Positions 59,239 to 64,000 of a DNA stretch of 64,000 nucleotides are shown in pieces (the stretch's first letter is position 1; every line of letters starts with the position of its first letter). The notes below the pieces were generated by a model. It saw nothing but the letters and a program-made list of their open reading frames with translations, did no database searches and had not been told where the DNA came from. Made by a program: the position numbers and the translations under genes. Origin of the DNA: Hydrococcus rivularis NIES-593 (lineage in GTDB: Bacteria; Cyanobacteriota; Cyanobacteriia; Cyanobacteriales; Microcystaceae). The stretch spans positions 62,001 through 126,000 of the forward strand of contig NZ_MRCB01000004.1 of the NCBI RefSeq assembly GCF_001904635.1, given 5' to 3'.

Positions 59239-59382
59239 ATTGGGTCATTGGTCATTGTCATTGGTGATTGGTAAAAAACACCAATGACAAAGGCGAAGCC
59301 GCCGCAGCCTCTGGAACCTGCGTCCAGAGGAACGGCGGACAAGTGACAAACAAGAACTGATAACTGGTAACTGAAGAAAGAG
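59239..59382. repeat. Repeat-filled rpoB-rpoC2 junction where rpoC1 would be expected
   Basis: TGGGTCATTGGTCATTGTCA repeats with their inverse (CCAATGACAAAGG) surround a strong hairpin. The stem CCTCTGG (59308-59314), loop AACCTGCGT and CCAGAGG (59324-59330) lie inside an outer GCCGCC/GGCGG stem. It is followed by AGTGACAAACAAGAACTGAT. No trace of rpoC1 coding sequence is visible. Confidence 0.75.
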
Positions 59383-62300
59383 ATGGTATTTTACAATCAC
59401 ATTGTCGATAAAAATCGCCTAAAGAAATTAATTGCCTGGGCTTACCGCCAGTATGGTTCGGCTCGCTGTGCCCAAATGGCAGACGAACTGAAAGATTTGG
59501 GCTTTCGCTACGCGACAAAAGCAGGCGTGTCGATCAGCGTAGACGATTTGACCATCCCGCCCACCAAACGCAAGTTGCTCGATTCCGCCGAACAGGAAAT
59601 TAAAGTAACCGAGCAACGCTACGCGCGAGGAGAAATTACGGAGGTCGAGCGCTTTCAAAAAGTGATCGACACCTGGAACAGCACCTCGGAGTCGCTCAAA
59701 GATGAAGTCGTGCGGAATTTCCAAGAGACAGACCCCCTCAATTCCGTCTATATGATGGCATTCTCCGGGGCACGAGGAAATATGAGCCAGGTGCGGCAGT
59801 TGGTAGGAATGCGGGGATTGATGGCAGATCCGCAAGGAGAAATTATTGCCCTGCCCATTAAAACCAATTTCCGCGAAGGGCTGACAGTGACGGAATACAT
59901 TATTTCTTCCTACGGCGCGAGAAAGGGGTTGGTAGACACGGCGCTGCGGACAGCAGATTCTGGCTACCTGACTCGTCGCTTGGTAGACGTTGCCCAGGAT
60001 GTGATCGTGCGAGAAATCGACTGCGGCACCACTAGAGGGATACGAGTCACAGCCATGAAAGATGGCGATCGCGTCTTGATTCCTCTTGCCGACCGCCTGA
60101 TGGGACGAGTTCTCGCCGAAGACGTCGTCGTGGAGGGCGAAGTCATTGCCAAGCGCAACGATAGTATCGATCCCGAATTAGCTTCCAAACTAGGCAAGCT
60201 AGTCGATTCAGTCCTCGTGCGATCGCCCTTGACTTGCGAAGCAGCGCGTTCGGTCTGCCAGCACTGCTATGGCTGGAGTCTGGCGCACGGTCACATGGTA
60301 GATCTGGGCGAAGCGATCGGGATCATCGCCGCTCAATCGATTGGCGAACCCGGCACCCAATTGACCATGCGGACTTTCCACACAGGCGGCGTGTTTACCG
60401 GGGAAGTGGCCCGTCAAATTCGCGCTCAAACCAGCGGCACGGTGCGCTATAGTTCGGAACTCAGTACCCGTAAGGTGCGGACTCGCCACGGCGAAGACCG
60501 CGAACAAGTTGAAGTTGCTGGGGATCTAATTTTAGAGTCCGACTCTGGCGAGTCGATTCGCTATTCTACAACGCCGGGTTCTACCCTATTCGTAGCAGAA
60601 GGCGAGCGAGTCAAAGCCGGACAACTGCTCGCAGAAGTGGCAATGGCTAAGTTACAGCGTTCGACGGAGCGAGCAACCAAAGACGTAGCTTCGGATTTGG
60701 CAGGTGAAGTTTTGTTTGCCAACGTCGTGCCAGAAGAAAAAACCGACCGCCAAGGCAACACGACGCGCATCGCCCAGCGGGGAGGTTTGGTTTGGATTTT
60801 GTCGGGCGAAGTCTATAATCTGCCCCCAGGTGCCGAACCCGTAGTCAACAACGGCGAACGCGTCGAAATCGGAACGGTTTTAGCCGAAACGCGGTTGATT
60901 ACCAATAATGGCGGCGTGGTACGCTTGACCCCCGGCAGTCGCGAAATCGATATCGTCACGGCTTCCGTTCTGCTCGATAAAGCCCAGGTCAAGCTCGAAA
61001 GCACGGGCGGGCGAGAACAGTATACGATCTATACAGCCGAAGGACAGCGCTTTCTACTCAAAGCCGCACCAGGAACGAAGGTGCAAAACCACGCGATCGT
61101 TGCCGAACTAATCGACGATCGCTACAAAACAGAAACGGGAGGCATGATTCGCTATGCGGGAGTAGAAGTCTCTAAGGGAACTCGCAAGCAAGGCTATGAA
61201 GTAACCAAAGGCGGAACGATTCTCTGGATTCCCGAAGAAACCCACGAAGTTAACAAGGACATTTCCTTATTAATTGTTGAAGACGGTCAATACGTCGAAG
61301 CAGGAACTGAGGTCGTCAAAGATATCTTCTGCCAAATGAGCGGGGTAGTTGAGGTAATTCAAAAGAATGATATCCTGCGCGAGATTATCATCAAGCCAGG
61401 AGACCTGCACCTAGATATCGATCCGGATGTAGCAGCGACGATCGAATCGGGACAACTCGTTCAACCCGGCACCGAAATTCTCCCTGGCGTCGTCGTCTCC
61501 GACTTGCGTCAAGCCGAATGGGTAGAAACTACCGAAGGATTGGGGCTACTTTTGCGTCCGGTCGTAGAATATCAAGTCTTTGACGAACCTGCAGCGCCAT
61601 CTCAAGGCTCCATCAATCAGGAAGGCGGACGACAGATCGAACTGCGATCGGTACAGCGCACCTACTTCAAGGATGGAGAGCGGGTCAAGTCGGTGGAAGG
61701 CTGTCAATTGCTCAGCACTCAATTAGTGTTAGAGATTTCCGGCGACGACTCGGATTCGACAACAACGCTGTCTGCCGATATCGAATTGCAGGAAGATGAA
61801 GCCGAAGGCTGCCAGCGCTTGCAATTAGTCATTCTCGAATCTCTCGTCCTGCGTCGGGAAACCGATATCGACCCCCACGGCGGCAGTATCCAGACCAGGG
61901 TTCTCGTTGAAGACGGACAACAAATTCCGCCAGGAGCCGTAGTCGCCCGTACCGAGATTCAATGTAAAGAGCCGGGTCAAGTGCGCGGGATCCGCAGTGG
62001 GAACGAAGCCATTCGCCGCGTTCTCGTTGTGCGCAATTCCGACTTGATAACCCTGTCGATAGCCGAGAAACCATTAGTAGCTGACGGAGACTTAATAGTA
62101 GCAGGAACCCAAATAGCGCCGGGATATCAAGCATCGGAGTCGGGTCAAGTTCTCTCTGTGCGAAAATCGGCAAACGCTTATGAAGTGATTCTACGGGTTG
62201 CACGTCCCTATCGAGTTTCTGCTGGTGCCATCCTGCACGTCGATAATGGCGACTTAGTACAGCGCGGCGATAACCTGGTCTTGTTGGTATTCGAGCGAGC

Positions 62301-63306
62301 CAAAACTGGAGATATCATTCAGGGGTTGCCTCGGATTGAAGAATTGTTAGAAGCTCGCAAACCCAAGGAGGCCTGCGTCTTATCTCGCAAACCAGGAATC
62401 TGCCAGGTAGAGTACTTAGAAGATGAAACGGTCGATCTCAAGATCGTTGAAGATGACGGTACTGTCACTCAGTATCCGATTCTCCCCGGACAAAACCTTA
62501 TGGTCTCTGACGGACAGCGGGTGGGAGTTGGAGAACCTTTGACCGACGGTCCTGCCAATCCTCACGAAATTTTAGAGGTTTTCTTCGAGTATTATCTCGA
62601 AGAGAAAGGCGTTTACGAGGCTGCTTTGAAAGGATTGCAGGCGACCCAGAGTTTCTTGGTCGATCAGGTACAGTCAGTTTATCAATCTCAAGGCATTGAC
62701 ATTGCCGACAAGCACATTGAAACGATCGTGCGCCAGATGACTTCTAAAGTCAGAGTCGATGACGGCGGCGACACGACAATGCTTCCCGGCGAACTTGTCG
62801 AGTTGCGTCAAATCGAGCAGGTAAACGAGGCAATGGCGATTACTGGAGGTGCTCCCGCCCAGTATACGCCGGTTCTGTTGGGGATTACTAAGGCATCACT
62901 CAATACCGACAGCTTTATTAGTGCTGCTTCCTTCCAAGAAACGACTCGCGTCTTGACAGAAGCAGCAATTGAAGGTAAATCGGATTGGCTGCGAGGTTTG
63001 AAGGAAAACGTCATCATCGGACGATTGATTCCCGCTGGAACGGGATTTAATGCCCATGAAGACGCAATTGTCAACCCTGAGAGCGCGGAAGACATGGGAT
63101 ATAGTCGTCCTCTCGTCTATGGCATGGACGAGAATTCCTCGTCGTCGCGGTTGTTTACGAACAACTTGGAGGACGATGATAATATGATTCTTGACGATCG
63201 CATCGCCAGAGCTTATGCAGGAGGAGATTCCAGCGATTCCTTCGAGCCATTTCTAGATGATTTCTCGCCAGATGAGGATGAAGACTTTGATGGCGAAGAA
63301 GAATAG
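59383..63306 (+). CDS. rpoC2: RNA polymerase beta' subunit (C-terminal part, cyanobacterial)
   Basis: A 1307-residue cyanobacterial beta' subunit, corresponding to the C-terminal part of E. coli RpoC plus the large cyanobacterial insertion. It starts [20 protein letters not shown]. Zinc cysteines lie in IDCGTTRG and [16 protein letters not shown]. The bridge/trigger-loop region is [22 protein letters not shown] and [15 protein letters not shown]; the C-terminal core is INTDSF-like [20 protein letters not shown]. Acidic tail. Length normal. A clear terminator follows. Confidence 0.97.
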   Translation: MVFYNHIVDKNRLKKLIAWAYRQYGSARCAQMADELKDLGFRYATKAGVSISVDDLTIPPTKRKLLDSAEQEIKVTEQRYARGEITEVERFQKVIDTWNSTSESLKDEVVRNFQETDPLNSVYMMAFSGARGNMSQVRQLVGMRGLMADPQGEIIALPIKTNFREGLTVTEYIISSYGARKGLVDTALRTADSGYLTRRLVDVAQDVIVREIDCGTTRGIRVTAMKDGDRVLIPLADRLMGRVLAEDVVVEGEVIAKRNDSIDPELASKLGKLVDSVLVRSPLTCEAARSVCQHCYGWSLAHGHMVDLGEAIGIIAAQSIGEPGTQLTMRTFHTGGVFTGEVARQIRAQTSGTVRYSSELSTRKVRTRHGEDREQVEVAGDLILESDSGESIRYSTTPGSTLFVAEGERVKAGQLLAEVAMAKLQRSTERATKDVASDLAGEVLFANVVPEEKTDRQGNTTRIAQRGGLVWILSGEVYNLPPGAEPVVNNGERVEIGTVLAETRLITNNGGVVRLTPGSREIDIVTASVLLDKAQVKLESTGGREQYTIYTAEGQRFLLKAAPGTKVQNHAIVAELIDDRYKTETGGMIRYAGVEVSKGTRKQGYEVTKGGTILWIPEETHEVNKDISLLIVEDGQYVEAGTEVVKDIFCQMSGVVEVIQKNDILREIIIKPGDLHLDIDPDVAATIESGQLVQPGTEILPGVVVSDLRQAEWVETTEGLGLLLRPVVEYQVFDEPAAPSQGSINQEGGRQIELRSVQRTYFKDGERVKSVEGCQLLSTQLVLEISGDDSDSTTTLSADIELQEDEAEGCQRLQLVILESLVLRRETDIDPHGGSIQTRVLVEDGQQIPPGAVVARTEIQCKEPGQVRGIRSGNEAIRRVLVVRNSDLITLSIAEKPLVADGDLIVAGTQIAPGYQASESGQVLSVRKSANAYEVILRVARPYRVSAGAILHVDNGDLVQRGDNLVLLVFERAKTGDIIQGLPRIEELLEARKPKEACVLSRKPGICQVEYLEDETVDLKIVEDDGTVTQYPILPGQNLMVSDGQRVGVGEPLTDGPANPHEILEVFFEYYLEEKGVYEAALKGLQATQSFLVDQVQSVYQSQGIDIADKHIETIVRQMTSKVRVDDGGDTTMLPGELVELRQIEQVNEAMAITGGAPAQYTPVLLGITKASLNTDSFISAASFQETTRVLTEAAIEGKSDWLRGLKENVIIGRLIPAGTGFNAHEDAIVNPESAEDMGYSRPLVYGMDENSSSSRLFTNNLEDDDNMILDDRIARAYAGGDSSDSFEPFLDDFSPDEDEDFDGEEE

Positions 63307-63344
63307 ACGCGGCTAACGCTTTTAAATCTCATCTATCTAGCTTG

Positions 63345-63375
63345 GCACGGACAAGTTTTGTCCGTGCTTTATTTT
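63345..63375 (+). terminator. Rho-independent terminator after rpoC2
   Basis: A perfect 10-bp stem, GCACGGACAA (63345-63354) with TTGTCCGTGC (63358-63367), three-base loop, followed by TTTATTTT. Confidence 0.88.
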
Positions 63376-63406
63376 CTCTTGGTATGGGATATTTACTATA
63401 TCTCAG

Positions 63407-63877
63407 TTACATCTTACTCACAATTCTTTGTAAAATCTCCATTCCCGTAACGGCTTGCCAGCCAAATAGAACCAACAGCCCTACATTGAGAAAAATATGA
63501 GTATAGCGAGCAAATTCATTTCCCTTTTGCATGTAAGGAACCAAGGCAGCAGAGGTAGCGATCGCACCCGTCATGCCCAAACCAACCAGTAAATGCGGTC
63601 CGAAAAAGAGTTTGCCATTGTTGATATAGGTGACTGCCATACCGCCAATGGTTCCTAGCACCATTAACGCTAATAAAATCGAACCTACCTTGTGATGTCT
63701 GATGTTGAAGCCTTTCCCCATCAGTTCTTTTCTGATTTCTTTGTCGGCGGTACGAGTGCGCCGAACTTGGATGCCAAGATACAATGCATAAATGGATAGT
63801 CCCAAAAGAACCCACATCAGAATTGGATGACCGAATTGAGACCAAGTTTTGACGGCTTCTGGAATTTCAAAATTCAT
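63407..63877 (-). CDS. DUF4079 membrane protein
   Basis: A 156-residue protein with four hydrophobic segments (about residues 17-36, 63-85, 92-112, 126-145) and histidines in IRHHKVGSI and ARYTHIFLN. This matches DUF4079, a family of cytochrome-b-like membrane proteins in cyanobacteria and plants with no firm function. GGAGAG lies about six bases before the ATG. It converges on rpoC2 beyond its terminator. Confidence 0.85.
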   Translation of the reverse strand: MNFEIPEAVKTWSQFGHPILMWVLLGLSIYALYLGIQVRRTRTADKEIRKELMGKGFNIRHHKVGSILLALMVLGTIGGMAVTYINNGKLFFGPHLLVGLGMTGAIATSAALVPYMQKGNEFARYTHIFLNVGLLVLFGWQAVTGMEILQRIVSKM

Positions 63878-64000
63878 CGTGTTCTCTCCGCTGAGGTGCG
63901 ACTCTTAAATCTTCATAAAACTTAACTTAGCACAAGCTCTTTCTGAATTTTGAATTTAGAATTTAGAACTCTCAATGCCCCTAATCTGGAAATAGAAAAA

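Overview
The window comes from a cyanobacterium. The evidence is direct: the HIP1 octamer GCGATCGC is scattered throughout, the beta' subunit is a cyanobacterial rpoC2, and ndhS, cytochrome c6, a PilT with a proline-rich leader and several cyanobacteria-only small proteins are present. rpoB is followed directly by rpoC2 with no rpoC1 between them, an arrangement also known from Synechocystis sp. PCC 6803. This points to a unicellular or baeocyte-forming lineage, but the species is not proven from the sequence.

Layout. Positions 1-36478 and 50337-63877 are mostly chromosomal housekeeping: pilT (partial), a CorC/CNNM protein, mfd, KDPG aldolase, a type I secretion pair (a response-regulator/HlyD fusion and an HlyB-like ABC exporter), hypB-hypA, a broken osmC, dhaL-dhaK, a GH10-like glycosidase, a Nudix hydrolase, a GT4 glycosyltransferase, a 3-hydroxybutyrate-oligomer hydrolase, murD, an amino-acid permease, ndhS, valS, a DUF5132/HMA2 pair, mgtE, cytochrome c6, rsmG, an ABC ATPase, a TPR protein and proA. 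After the nif region come a kinase-like/DOMON-like pair, hisD, rpsT, tatD, rpoB, rpoC2 and a DUF4079 membrane protein.

The centrepiece is a nitrogenase cluster at 36637-49538, all on the minus strand. In transcription order it reads nifX-like, nifS, nifU, nifH, nifI1, nifI2, nifD, nifK, a thioredoxin-like [2Fe-2S] ferredoxin, nifE, nifN, nifB. The nifH-I1-I2-D-K-E-N order, the PII-like nifI pair, a NifD of 557 residues with a long insertion and a NifK of only 456 residues are hallmarks of nitrogenases from anaerobes (Clostridium, Deltaproteobacteria, methanogens, green sulfur bacteria). They are not those of the usual cyanobacterial nifBSUHDKENX cluster. Horizontal acquisition of such a cluster has been reported for Coleofasciculus (Microcoleus) chthonoplastes, and this window looks like a similar case. 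Cofactor and P-cluster ligands are intact, so a working Mo-nitrogenase with NifI-type ammonia switch-off is the natural reading. HIP1 sites in nifN, nifE, nifK, nifI2, nifU and nifS, and host-type repeats in the gaps, suggest the cluster has been resident for a long time.

A second theme is repeat invasion. Short palindromic elements with GTAGTGCG...CGCACTAC ends sit between nif genes and supply stop codons for nifS and the ferredoxin gene. Other repeat families have entered reading frames in mfd, nifN and the start of nifS, and perhaps valS. Hairpins with one conserved loop but different stems lie in the nifE-nifN and rpoB-rpoC2 gaps.
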